Origin: Aurantiochytrium sp. KH105
Lineage: Eukaryota > Sar > Bigyra > Thraustochytrida > Thraustochytriidae
Assembly (NCBI GenBank): GCA_003116975.1
Contig: BGKB01000027.1
Span: forward strand, 62,001 to 126,000
Reading direction: 5' to 3'
DNA: 64,000 bases
The notes below the pieces were generated by a model. The model searched no databases and was not told the DNA's origin. It saw only the letters and a list, made by a program, of their open reading frames with translations. The translations under genes and the position numbers were made by a program. Below, in pieces: positions 23,177 through 33,649 of this stretch (positions are counted from its first letter, which is position 1; every line of letters starts with the position of its first letter).

Positions 23177-23216
23177 AGCTGTGCTCAGCTGTGCTCAGCT
23201 GTGCTCAGCTGTGCTG
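23177..23216 (+). repeat. 10-bp tandem repeat AGCTGTGCTC x4
   Basis: Four consecutive 10-bp copies (the last ends TGCTG). Confidence 0.85.
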
Positions 23217-23510
23217 CTGACAACTAACTACGTGCTGGCTCAGGCTCAGCCGGCTGGCGCTCCTCGAGTTCTTCTTTGGCTTCCTCACTTTCTCCCTCTG
23301 GAGCAATCAATATCTTGTCGTCAATGCTCACCTCCATCATCATGGTGATTGACATGAATGTATAGGCCTAGGCCCTAGTAGTAGTATGTGTGGCTGCTGT
23401 GCATACCGGCCGGCACGGCGCCTCGCTAACTGCAAGAAGGAAGGGCAACAAGGCCCAGCAGTGCAGCACGCGGGCTCGGAGCCGCTCGACACGGCGCGGT
23501 GCGGCGCACG

Positions 23511-23542
<32 letters not shown>

Positions 23543-23543
23543 C
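23511..23543 (+). repeat. (CAGG) tetranucleotide repeat
   Basis: Eight perfect CAGG/GGCA units. Confidence 0.9.
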
Positions 23544-25042
23544 GGGCAGCTGGACTCGCACACGCAGGCAGCTAGCTAGCTGGCCAGTCGTCAGCGGATG
23601 CGTCGCAGTCGGTCGGCAGGCCAGCTGGCAGCCAGAGCGGGACTCGGCTTCGTTCGTTCACTTCCGCGGCGCTCTTCCTTCTGCTGCTGCAGATGCAGGT
23701 ATCGGCGGCGCGATGATGACGCCGCCAACGAGAAGAAAAGAGCTGCTGCGACCAACTGCAACTCGCAATCGAGGACGAGAGAGAGAACGCGCGAACGGCG
23801 CCGGACCACAGCGACGATCCCGCGCATCCACAGCCGAGGCAACAAGTTGAATGATGAATGATCAAGTCCACGAGGATAGATGGACGATGGATGGATGGAC
23901 GATGGATGGATGGATGGATGGATGGGCTAAAATAAAAGATCATGTCATCATGAATGCGCATCTGCGCCCTGCCTGGGCTGCTGAAGAAGCCGCAAGTTGG
24001 GCGCGCGCGCGGCAGCGGCCACCGCGGCCCACGGCTCGACGATCGTGTGGTGGATGGATGGATGGACAGACTGCAGCGGCGGCGGCACGGATGATGGCGC
24101 GAGCCTTGCCTTGGGAGCGCCCTCCATTCCATCGCAGGCAGGCAGAGGCAGGCAGGCAGGCAGAGGCAGGCAGGCGAAGGCGAGAAAGAAAAAGAATGCC
24201 AACAAGGTTTCCCAAGCCCAGAACGTGCAAACTGCTCACTCGCAAGTCGCTTTCGTCGGCCATGGCGGCTGCCTCTTCTTTCCTCTTCGCTCTGCAGGTC
24301 AGCGAGCGACCCGCCAGCCTCGGCTCGGCTGGCGTGGCTTGGCTTGGCTTGGCTTGACTTGGATTAGATTGGACCGGATTGGCGGTCGCTCGCGCGCTCG
24401 GGGCCGGGCATCCTCGACGTGCGTGCCTCGCCGCCGCGGCCGCCGGTGCCGATGGCGCATGCCGAGCTCTCGGGCCTCGAGGCGCCGTCGCCAGGGCAGC
24501 TGCAGCTATCCTATCCGATCCTATCCTATCCTATATCCTGCGCTGCGTCGCGCGGCCTCCGCTCCCGGCGCTGGAGCCGAGCAAGCGCTGAGAGGGAGAG
24601 CCAGAGACAGAGAGAGGGGCACGGGGGAAGAGAGAGACAGAGGGAGGGGGAGGGCAGGGGGGCGGGGCAGTCGAAGGAGCGGGAAAGGTCCACTTGGGGG
24701 AGGGATTGGCCGATTGGCGGGGTCGGCGCGGGCGGCGTCTGCCCCCACTGCGGCGCGACGTCTGTCAGTCTGCCTGCCTGTGTCTGCAAATTCAAATCCC
24801 AGCCGATCTTCTTCCCCTGCGGAGGCGCTGCCGCGGCGGCGAGGCAGAGGTGAGCGAGCGCACGGACGCGCGTCCACGGCGAGGGAGCGAGCGAGGCAGC
24901 AGGGCAGGGCAGCCCCAGCCACCCCGTCCCACCCACGCCCGCGGGGCCTCCGCGCGCACTCGCAGAGCTCCGAGAAAGCGCGCGCGCGCTCGAGCCGAGA
25001 CTCTCTCGCTCGGCACCAAGCGAAGAGCCGCGAATTGAGGTG

Positions 25043-25043
<1 letters not shown>

Positions 25044-25074
<31 letters not shown>

Positions 25075-25112
25075 CACAGCTGCAGCCACAGCAGCAGCAG
25101 CAGCAGCAGCAG
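25044..25112 (+). repeat. Two CAG tracts in the OGDH 5' leader
   Basis: (CAG)10 at 25044-25073 and (CAG)8 at 25089-25112, separated by a short TCACAGCTGCAGCCA linker. The second ends 41 nt before the OGDH start codon, so the tracts are probably in the 5' UTR or core promoter. Confidence 0.85.
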
Positions 25113-25153
25113 TCGCAGTTGCGGAAGCCTGACAAACGCGCGCACGCAGCAAG

Positions 25154-28100
25154 ATGTGGAGCACCCAGTCGGCGACGGCGCGCGCCGTGGCGCAGGCCGC
25201 ACGGCGGCTCGCCGGCGCCAGGACGCTCGCGAGCGTGCCCAAGAAGGCGCCCCACCCGAATGAGTCCTTTCTCCAGGGCACCAGCGCCGTGTATCTGGAG
25301 CAAATGTACGACCTGTACAAGCAGGACCCCTCCAAGGTTGACTCCTCCCTCGCGACCTACTTTCGCAACGTAGATAGCGGCATGGACCCCGGCATGGCCT
25401 TCCAGCCCTTCCCTGGTCTCACCACCCAGCTCTCGGCTGCCGCCTCTTCCGTCGAGGCCGGCCAAAACATCGGCGTCGGCCGGGCCACCTCGGACACCAT
25501 CAACGTGATGCAGCTCATCCGCGCATTCCAGACCCGCGGCCACGAGCACGCCAACCTTGACCCCCTCGGCATCCTCAAGCCCCAGGAGCTTGCCGATCTC
25601 GACTACACCACCTACGGCTTCACCGAGGCCGACCTCGACCGCGAGTTCAACCTCAGCGGCGTCGAAAAGGAGATCAAGGGTATTCTCGACACTGGCGGCC
25701 CCATCAAGCTCCGCGACATTCTCGACACGCTCAAGCAGGCCTACTGCAGCAACATTGGCCTCGAATACATGCACATCACCGACCGGGAGAAGTGCAACTT
25801 TATCCGCGAGCGCTTCGAAAAGCCCAATGCCGTGGCCGAGGGCCTCTCCAAGGAGGAGCGCCTCCAGATCCTCGAGCGCCTCACCTTTGCCGTCATGTGG
25901 GAGTCCTTCCTCTCCACAAAGTGGAACACGGCCAAGCGTTTCGGTCTCGAGGGTGCCGAGTCCTTCATCCCAGGCTTCAAGAGCCTCATTGATCAGGCCA
26001 CCCTCAACGGTGTCGAGAACGTCGTCATTGGCATGCCCCATCGCGGCCGTCTCAACGTTATTGCCAACGTCGTGCGCAAGGATCTCTACAAGATCTTTCT
26101 TCAGTTCAAGGGCCTCAGCGTCCAGAACGAGCAGCTCTTCAAGAGCCTTCGCGACGACTATGCCATCAGTGGTGATGTCAAGTACCATTTGGGCATGACC
26201 TACCAGCGCGAGTACCCGGACGGCCGCAAGGTCGAGCTCTCGCTCGCCGCTAACCCGTCGCATCTCGAAGCCGTCGACCCCGTCGTCGTCGGCAAGGCCC
26301 GCGCCAAGCAGTACTACGATGACGATGTCGACGGTGACCGCACCATGCCTGTCCTCATCCATGGTGATGCCGCCTTTTGTGGCCAGGGTGTCGTCTACGA
26401 GACCATGCACATGAGCGCTCTTCCGGACTACAAGACCGGCGGTGCCATCCACATTGTCGTCAACAACCAGATCGGATTCACCACTGACCCGTACCAGAGC
26501 CGCTCCACGCGCTACTGCACTGATCTCGGCCGCGCCTTCGACTGCCCCATCTTCCACGTCAACGCCGACGATCCCGAGGCCGTCGCCTACATCTTCAAGG
26601 TCGCCGCGGACTACCGCCAAAAGTACAAGAGTGATGTCATCATCGACGTCGTCGGCTACCGCCGCAACGGCCACAACGAGATGGACCAGCCTCTCTTTAC
26701 CCAGCCCAAAATGTACCAGATCATCAAGAAGACGCCCAACGTCCTCGACAAGTACACCGCCAAGGCCATCGAGACCGGCCTCTGCGACCAGGCCCACGTC
26801 GCCACCGTCAAGAACATGGTCATGGAGATCTACGAGGACGAGTTCCGCAAGTCGACCGAGCCCAACCAGTTCATTGACGACAACGAGTGGATCGACTCCA
26901 AGTGGGAGGGCCAGACCGCCATTGGCAAGTTCTCCAAGCGCCAGCCCACCCGCGTCGACGAGGACGTTCTGCGCGGCATTGGCGAGATCATCTTCCAGCC
27001 CCCTGAGGGATTTCAGCCCCACCGCACCATCAAGAAGCTCCTCAACGAAAAGCTCAACATGACTCGCAAGGGTGAGGGCATTGACTGGGGCTGCGCCGAA
27101 CTCCTTGCCTACGGCTCCCTCCTCCTCGAGGGCAAGCACGTCCGTGTCTCTGGCCAGGACTCCCAGCGCGGTACCTTCTCTCACCGCCACGCTGTCCTCC
27201 ACGACCAGAACGAGCCCTACGGAACTTGGGTTGGCCTCAACGAGCTCGCCAACACTGACATCGAAGCTGTCCGCGCCATTGGTGAGGGCAACGACAAGAT
27301 CGCAAACATTACCGTATGCAACTCCTCTCTTAGCGAGTACGGCATCATGGGCTTTGAGCTCGGCTATGCCCTTGAGGACCCCAACGCCCTCGTCATTTGG
27401 GAGGCCCAGTTCGGTGACTTCTCGAACGGTGCTCAGATCATCGTCGATCAGTTCATCAGCTGCGGAGAGACCAAGTGGAATCGTCAGTGCGGCCTGACCC
27501 TCTTTTTGCCCCACGGATACGATGGCCAGGGACCCGAGCACAGTTCTTGCCGCATTGAGCGCTTCCTCCAGCTCTCCGACGAGGATCCCGATCAGATCCC
27601 CGAGCACTCGGGCCGCGAGCAGAGTATGGCGATCCAAAACAACAACTGGCAGGTCTGCAACGTCACCACCCCGGCCCAGATCTTCCATCTTCTCCGTCGC
27701 CAGGTCCACCGTGGCTTCCGCAAGCCCCTCGTCATTGCTACCCCCAAGAGTATGCTCAAGGATGACCTTGTCCGCTCTGATATTGAGGAATTCTCCGGCC
27801 CGGACGCCTACTTTCACCGCGTCCTGCTCGAGGTTGACCCCGAGGTCAACGCCACGCCTGATGAGGATATCCGCAAGGTTATCTTCTGTGTTGGCAAGCT
27901 CTACTACGAGCTCGCCAACTACCGCAAGAAGAACGACATCAAGGACGTGGCCATTATTCGCATTGAGCAGATCACGCCCTTTCCCTTTGATCGCATCGCA
28001 GAGACCTACCAAAAGTACTCCAACGCCAAGCTCGTCTTTGCCCAGGAAGAGCCCAAGAACATGGGAACCTGGTACTTTTGCGATGACCGCATCTACACGG

Positions 28101-28264
28101 CCATTCGCAAGGTCCGCATGGAGCGCGGTGACCCTGTCGATAACGAGCCAGAGCTCCGTGCCGAGTACATTGGCCGCTCCACCATGGCAAGTCCCGCTGT
28201 CGGATACGGTGGTGTCCATGCCCTTGAGCAGCAGGATATCATTGAGCGCGCTTTTGCCGAGTAA
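25154..28264 (+). CDS. OGDH: 2-oxoglutarate dehydrogenase, E1 component, mitochondrial
   Basis: Intronless 1036-residue ORF. The ATG at 25154 opens an Arg/Ala-rich mitochondrial presequence (about residues 1-27, up to RTLASV). The E1 N-terminal segment ESFLQGTSAVYLEQMYDLYK (about 37-56) follows; this element docks E1 in the complex. Thiamine-diphosphate and catalytic blocks are typical of the family: IGMPHRGRLNV (about 291), HGDAAFCGQG (about 402) and GYRRNGHNEMDQP (about 500). The C-terminal half continues with the transketolase-like and MGFELGYAL/QFGDF and AQEEPKNMGTW blocks. Full family length, no break. It decarboxylates 2-oxoglutarate as the first step of the TCA-cycle complex. Codon use is strongly C-ending, as in a highly expressed gene. 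Confidence 0.98.
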   Translation: MWSTQSATARAVAQAARRLAGARTLASVPKKAPHPNESFLQGTSAVYLEQMYDLYKQDPSKVDSSLATYFRNVDSGMDPGMAFQPFPGLTTQLSAAASSVEAGQNIGVGRATSDTINVMQLIRAFQTRGHEHANLDPLGILKPQELADLDYTTYGFTEADLDREFNLSGVEKEIKGILDTGGPIKLRDILDTLKQAYCSNIGLEYMHITDREKCNFIRERFEKPNAVAEGLSKEERLQILERLTFAVMWESFLSTKWNTAKRFGLEGAESFIPGFKSLIDQATLNGVENVVIGMPHRGRLNVIANVVRKDLYKIFLQFKGLSVQNEQLFKSLRDDYAISGDVKYHLGMTYQREYPDGRKVELSLAANPSHLEAVDPVVVGKARAKQYYDDDVDGDRTMPVLIHGDAAFCGQGVVYETMHMSALPDYKTGGAIHIVVNNQIGFTTDPYQSRSTRYCTDLGRAFDCPIFHVNADDPEAVAYIFKVAADYRQKYKSDVIIDVVGYRRNGHNEMDQPLFTQPKMYQIIKKTPNVLDKYTAKAIETGLCDQAHVATVKNMVMEIYEDEFRKSTEPNQFIDDNEWIDSKWEGQTAIGKFSKRQPTRVDEDVLRGIGEIIFQPPEGFQPHRTIKKLLNEKLNMTRKGEGIDWGCAELLAYGSLLLEGKHVRVSGQDSQRGTFSHRHAVLHDQNEPYGTWVGLNELANTDIEAVRAIGEGNDKIANITVCNSSLSEYGIMGFELGYALEDPNALVIWEAQFGDFSNGAQIIVDQFISCGETKWNRQCGLTLFLPHGYDGQGPEHSSCRIERFLQLSDEDPDQIPEHSGREQSMAIQNNNWQVCNVTTPAQIFHLLRRQVHRGFRKPLVIATPKSMLKDDLVRSDIEEFSGPDAYFHRVLLEVDPEVNATPDEDIRKVIFCVGKLYYELANYRKKNDIKDVAIIRIEQITPFPFDRIAETYQKYSNAKLVFAQEEPKNMGTWYFCDDRIYTAIRKVRMERGDPVDNEPELRAEYIGRSTMASPAVGYGGVHALEQQDIIERAFAE

Positions 28265-28636
28265 GCTTTTGCATCAACCTTTCTACCTAAACAACAACTC
28301 CCAACTACCTACCTTCGTACTTGTATTACAACTCTGGCTCGCTCTTCTTTTATATGTCTTTCCTTCTTCTTGTTCGTGTGGAAACGTATCATTTGAAGGG
28401 AAAGAGAAGCCGCACTTTGGCGACCTGGGCCTTGGCCCAGGTTCTTTCCGTCATTCTCTGGAGGGTAAACCTCACAAGTCAAAATCTCTGAGATGCTTGA
28501 TACATGTCTTGGTGTTTCAGTCGTGGTGTGATCTTGGCCAGCCTCCTTTGAGTCGTCGCAGCAGCAACAACGATAGACACCTGAAGAGCAGGCAGATTAA
28601 CATGGATTTCCAAAAAATATTGCAAGTCTTATCTAA
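28265..28636. other. Convergent 3' spacer with a perfect hairpin
   Basis: 372 bp between two convergent genes. ACCTGGGCC (28423-28431) and GGCCCAGGT (28434-28442) form a perfect 9-bp stem with a TT loop, within the likely OGDH 3' UTR. Rest unremarkable. Confidence 0.6.
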
Positions 28637-31600
28637 CTAAGCGTTCACGTCCTTGGTGAGAATCAAGCTCAGGACAATTAGCGCCCGCGCAGCCTCAGCG
28701 CTTGGCGTATCCGCAAAGCCACATTCAGCCGCGTGGGCGGGTTGATCACTTGCAAGTGCGGCGTCGAAGCCGCTCACAATCGTGTCACGGAAAGCAGCAC
28801 GGATGAGCGCTAGTAGAGGCGAGTCCGCGAACGCCTGCGCCGCAGTATTGCTCACTCCCGTCGACGTAAAATCTGATCCAGCAAGGGAAGTTCGCATTCC
28901 CATTTCTAAAGTCATCGCCATTCAGCCAGTCAGTTCAGTAAAAGTCAGGCAGCATTCAGTCAGTCAGTCAGTCAGTCAACCAATTTTGGTCCACGAGAAC
29001 CTCTTCCTCTCATCCAATCTCGTGAGAAGGGACCATTGCATCACGTCATACTTACGTTGCTCCATGGCGACGAGGTCATCCCACTCGCGCGGAAAAATAG
29101 TCTGGTGCGCCTGGTCTAGAATCTCCGGATCAAAGGCGTCGCGCATAAAAGCCATGTCAAAGTCTACCGGCGCGAGTATCTCATCCTGTTCAACGAAGGC
29201 ATCCAAGACAACCATGTTGTTTGCGTGAGCATTGCAATGCACCCCAGTCTCATCCGGATACGTGCCCCAGGAAATTTCTGCAGCCTGCAGAGCCGAGCAG
29301 GTGACTCCACATTGCCAGCCGAGCACGTAGGCCAGCTGCAACAGCACGCTAGGACCAGAGGCTTTGCTCAGAGCCTCCTCAAGCGCGTCGACTGTCGGCG
29401 CCCAAAGAACATGATCCAAGGCGTCCGGCGCCGGCGCCACTAGATCAATGGCAAAGAGATCGCGCATGTCGTGCACCGGCATTCCGCACTCGGCCATTGT
29501 CGCAGTGTCCCAAACCTCGTCACCCTCCATGCCTCGCGCCTCCTGCAACACTGCACGCGCGGTATCCGCGCTCTTGTTCTTGTTCTTGCTCTTGCTCGAG
29601 CTCTTGCTCTTGTCAGTGTCCACGACACAGATGGAAGGCATGAGAAGCTCCAATCCCGCGAGCAAGTGATCGCCAAGTCGCCGATCACCCAAGGTCTCGT
29701 AAACATTGCAAAAGCATGTTGCCTCGGCCGGGAGATGCGGTGTCTCATACTGATAAAAGCATACGGGGGTATTGCCGGCGCGCAAACCAACAGGCGCCAG
29801 AACCTCCCGAACACGCTCGCTCATGTGCATCTCAGTACTCGAGGTCCGCGAGAAGAGGCAGCCGCGCACCATCTCTTCGCCATTGTCGCCGCGTGCCTCA
29901 ACGACAAAACCCTCTTCGTTGTTTCCGCAACCCTTGAGTCGATATGCACGGCCATTGAGGTACACCACAGCAGAACGTACGCCAGACGCGCTGCAGCGAA
30001 GCGAACTTGGCTCAGTGGCCGCTTCTTGCTCGGTGCACTTGATCAAGGCTCGCGTTGTCAGCTCTCCAGGCGCAGGTATCGCTGTTCCGAGAGCACTGGT
30101 CGCAAGCATTGCAGCCGGGCGCGCAGGCAATCGAGGCTCGACAAGGCCGAGGTTTGCTCCATTCGATGCCTCATTTACACTAGGCTTGCACTCGCTTGCG
30201 CTGATGTCCATAAATTGGGGAACAGGAAAAACGCGACCGTCGGTGGGACGCAGCCACGTTGGCGATGTTCCGAGAAAAAGGTCTCTACGAGCCGAAATGG
30301 AGACGGCAGACTTGCACAGGGAACATTTGGGATTCGAAGGAGACCGCGCAAAATTGCGATCTTCCTTGCTGAGGCCGAATCCAATCTCGTAACTCATTTG
30401 CTCCTCAGAGGTCATGCCCTCGTCGAGGTTGAACACAAGATTCGTAGGTGGATTCTTCCCTGTTGGGCCTGTCAGCATATTGAGCCAGTTCGAGACCATC
30501 ATGGTTCCGCTCGACAGGCACGGACAGACCCAGGACCCGAAGAACCGCGTTTCCGGCAGCTTGGGTCTTGGAACGAGCATGACATCCGGAGCGTTGCTGA
30601 TTCGACCAGGCTCCAAACATTCCATCACGCGCACGTGCAATCGTTCGAGAAACGATGAGAAAGTCTCTTCGGTGTCCACATCATTGACCGTCTGTGCGCC
30701 AACATCTGCCAAGGCGGCCGCCACAGCCCGCTGCGTGCTTGGCCCACACATGCGGTACTGCGGGTCTTGGGCCATAAAGTCGCACAGTATTGCCGTCAGA
30801 TCATCATTGGCGTCCTTTTCAGACAAGTCAGTGACGAAATCTTGCCAGCGAGCAACGACTGTTGAGAGGTTCTGCAAGCCGAACGAGCTCCGCGTCGTCT
30901 CCTGGCAAAAGGCACACGACTCGTGAGGCGCGCCAGAGTACACCTCTGTCATGAACTTCCACGCAAAGGATTGCCCCGTGGCAATGGGAAGTCCGAGCTC
31001 TTTGGCCAGCGAGGCCATGCAATAGTCAAACATAACGCCCACATCTGCACAATTGAAAATCGCCGTTGACATTCGGGCAAGCTCGACGACCATTGGCCAC
31101 TTTTCGAGAACGTCGCCGTTCATGGTCAGCACCGTGCTGCGCAAGTTGTGTTGCGCGAGCAAATTAGCCCGCGCTGCATCCACCTTGAGCATACCCACGT
31201 CTGCACGACTCGACAGGCATTGGCGCGTCAGATTCGAAGCGTCGACAGTGTCATAGTCGAGCAGAATGATGCACTCGACACCGAGGCGCGCCAACGTGAG
31301 CGCTGTGTTTTGTCCCACGCCTCCTGTTCCCACCACGAGACAAACCTGGCGCTCCACCAGACCCTGATCAAAATCCACCATGACGCGCTGGCGATCGAAA
31401 ATGTCGCCCTCTGCTTCTGGTGGGGGTGGCTTTTTGCGGTGCTCGACTGTGCGTCCGCTCTTGTACTCTTCGCTTTCGGGATCCCAATCTTCGTCACGGC
31501 GCACATAGCCAGGCGCAAGGCCTGCAGATGCATACGTCGGCGTGGGCTGGTCTGCACACCATGCTCGAAGATCGGTCTCAACCACGTGCGGGGATCCGCA

Positions 31601-32818
31601 AAGAAGGTGATCCGGCTCAGCAGCACGCTTGCCTGCCGAAAGGTACTCGAAGAGATGGTCCACGAGCGCTGCCACAGCCTCGATTTCTTGCACGAGCAAA
31701 AAGACGCGTAGCTCCCGAGGACGATGCGTCCAATACAGGGAGTTTTTCTCCTTGCCTTTCCAATATTCGGGCACGCCGTTCTCGTAAAAGTCTTCAAGGG
31801 CTTCTGCTGGCATGTGCGCGTACGAGACATGCGAAGCACGCAACTTGGCAATGAATTTGGGATGATAGTCCTCCATGATCGCGTCAGCCAAGTTGCGAGG
31901 CTCTCGGAATTCGAGTGTCTTTTCGAGCGAAACATCTTCCTGATCTCGAGACTCGTAAGCGGTCGCGAATTGCATGCATGTCTTGTCAAAGGACTCGGCA
32001 AAAAATACAGTCGTTGACTCGTGGTGAACGGCTGCGGCTGCCCAGTGCGTGACACATCCAAACACGATGGCTCGAGGCATTGCATCGCCCAGCGCCATCA
32101 CCTCTTCCAGGCTACCAAAGACTCCGACTCTGCCGCGCAGGCGTACGTCGTGATCAATCAGATATGCGATCTGCATCTGATCAAGCGTCACGGAGCGCAA
32201 TCCGCTCGACGACCAGCGCTTCGATACATGGTTGTAAGCATGCAGCGTGCGAAGCCACGTGAGCGCTTCACGCCAGAATTCTTCTTCGTGAACCTTGGTT
32301 GCGGGTTCTGCATCCAAGAGTCGAATCGCGTTGAACAGAGCATGGTATCCACACGCGTTTGGGTGCCATTGCCGAAGTGTTTCGGGCTGCCGAAAGCTTA
32401 CATCGTCGACGCGAAAAGCGTGAACTGTCTTGGGCCGTTGTGCACTGCGCGAGGCCATTGTGCTCCGCGGGCTTTGATGGATCGAAAGCACGAAGCCGCG
32501 CAAGACGCGGTCGAGGCGACTTGCGCTCACGTTGCAGGGAAGTTCGAGCTCATTTTCGACGGCGATCCCTCGCTGCCGTGTCCTCAGACACAGCACGAGC
32601 TGTGTGTTCCTCTCCGCGTCGTTAACTTCGCGCGCAAGCTCTGCAACGAGCACGACCGCGGTGCGCTTCGACTCGGGACTTGAGGAGCCAAGATCAATCT
32701 CAGCATCATCACTCTCGGGCCCGCTCAGGCAGCGAATAGCCTGCGTGCTCGAGGCGCTATCCAGTCGGCCTAGCAGCTCCTCGCCTAGCCCTGCGAGCTC
32801 CTCTCGCCACGATGTCAT
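28637..32818 (-). CDS. Fusion protein: papain-like peptidase-like + UBA5/ThiF-like E1 + kinase-like domain (2 exons)
   Basis: Exon 1 is 32818-29056 and exon 2 is 28905-28637; the 150-bp intron has GTAAGT...TAG ends, and the joined CDS encodes 1343 aa. Residues about 145-285 resemble a papain-like Ub/Ubl protease: NACGYHALFNA with Cys156, then VTHWAA with His258-Trp259 and AESFD with Asp278. Residues about 475-790 form an E1-like Rossmann domain: VVGTGGVGQN (495-504), DYDTVDASNLTRQ (521-533), Lys545 and Asp592. CxxC pairs 635/638 and 832/835 are candidate zinc ligands. VCPCLSSGTMM (764-773) sits where UBA5 has its catalytic-cysteine segment. Residues about 920-1343 hold YRLKGCG (Lys962), GVHCNAHANNMVV (His1194-Asn1201) and VDFDMAF (Asp1219-Asp1221), resembling kinase-fold Lys, catalytic-loop and DFD/DFG elements. 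Function unknown; the domain calls are motif-based. Confidence 0.8.
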
Positions 32819-33649
32819 CCTTGTTGCCGAGTCGTTGTCACTACTCGCAAAACCGATCGAGAGTGGGATTGATCCTTTGAGTTTGCTCTCGGCGTTTTCT
32901 TATTCAAACAAAAGAACGGGGAGAAAAGAATGAAAGAGCCAACCCATTCCTTCTCTCTTGGCCGTGCGAAACTCGTGAGAAAAGAGAGCAAAGCAAGGGA
33001 GGGCTGCGCAAGCATCGCAGAGGCAGAGCTCAAGAAGAATATCTGAAGATTCGAAGAATAATAGGAAATTCTTCTATTTCTCCCCTGCAGTCGATCTCTC
33101 TCTCTGTGCGTAAAAGAAGAAAGAAAAATCAGAGGACCTTTCCAGACACAGGCAACGCAAAAGGAGAATTGAATTTGAATTCGTAGCACGACTTATAAAA
33201 TACCCAATACTTATCAGATACTTCGAGGTTGAAAGGCTGGGAAAATGAAGCGATCACAATGCCAAAAACCGTAGAATTTCACCAAAATCTTCGCGAGCGT
33301 TTGCAGACAAAGTATACATTAATTTACGGACATAGATAGCTCAATAACACCATAAGGAGCTAATCAAATGATAATAGAGCAATATGCGGCGATATCTTTG
33401 GTCTACAGCACCTCATTCATCCCGGAGGGAAGGGCATCGAGCACCGCAGCACCGTATCCTGGAGGGCCCGGCGGCATCGATTTTACCTCATATACCGATT
33501 AAAATGACCTCATAATCTACACGTAGCATCTTCATTGTCTATCGGGCTATATTATGCGACTAGAATAGTTCTATCTATCTTGGCATTGTAGTTATTCAAC
33601 ATTTTCTTTTTGTGCTCATTCTTCTTTTTAGCATAATTTGGAAGAATAG
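32819..33649. other. Spacer entering an AT-rich island
   Basis: About 830 bp upstream of the fusion gene and downstream of the orphan minus-strand ORF. The first 350 bp still resemble the normal spacers; from about 33180 the sequence turns distinctly AT-rich. No supported gene. Confidence 0.55.

Larger units (their letters stand above)
22453..25153. other. 2.7-kb microsatellite-rich spacer upstream of OGDH
   Basis: Divergent spacer serving the FAM192A and OGDH 5' ends. Contains (GGCA)n at 23086-23102 and 23511-23543, a 10-bp tandem repeat at 23177-23216, (GGAT)n at about 23875-23930, GGCAGGCA runs near 24135-24175, TGGCT repeats near 24330-24360, TATCC repeats near 24508-24536 and CAG tracts near OGDH. 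Open frames here are Arg/Ala/Pro-rich and not convincing. Confidence 0.6.

Noticed and set aside
24521-28219. 1232-aa minus-strand ORF opposite OGDH
   Set aside because: It is the antisense shadow of a strongly C-ending, stop-poor OGDH coding sequence; its Val/Leu/Asp/Gly composition and lack of domains match that origin.
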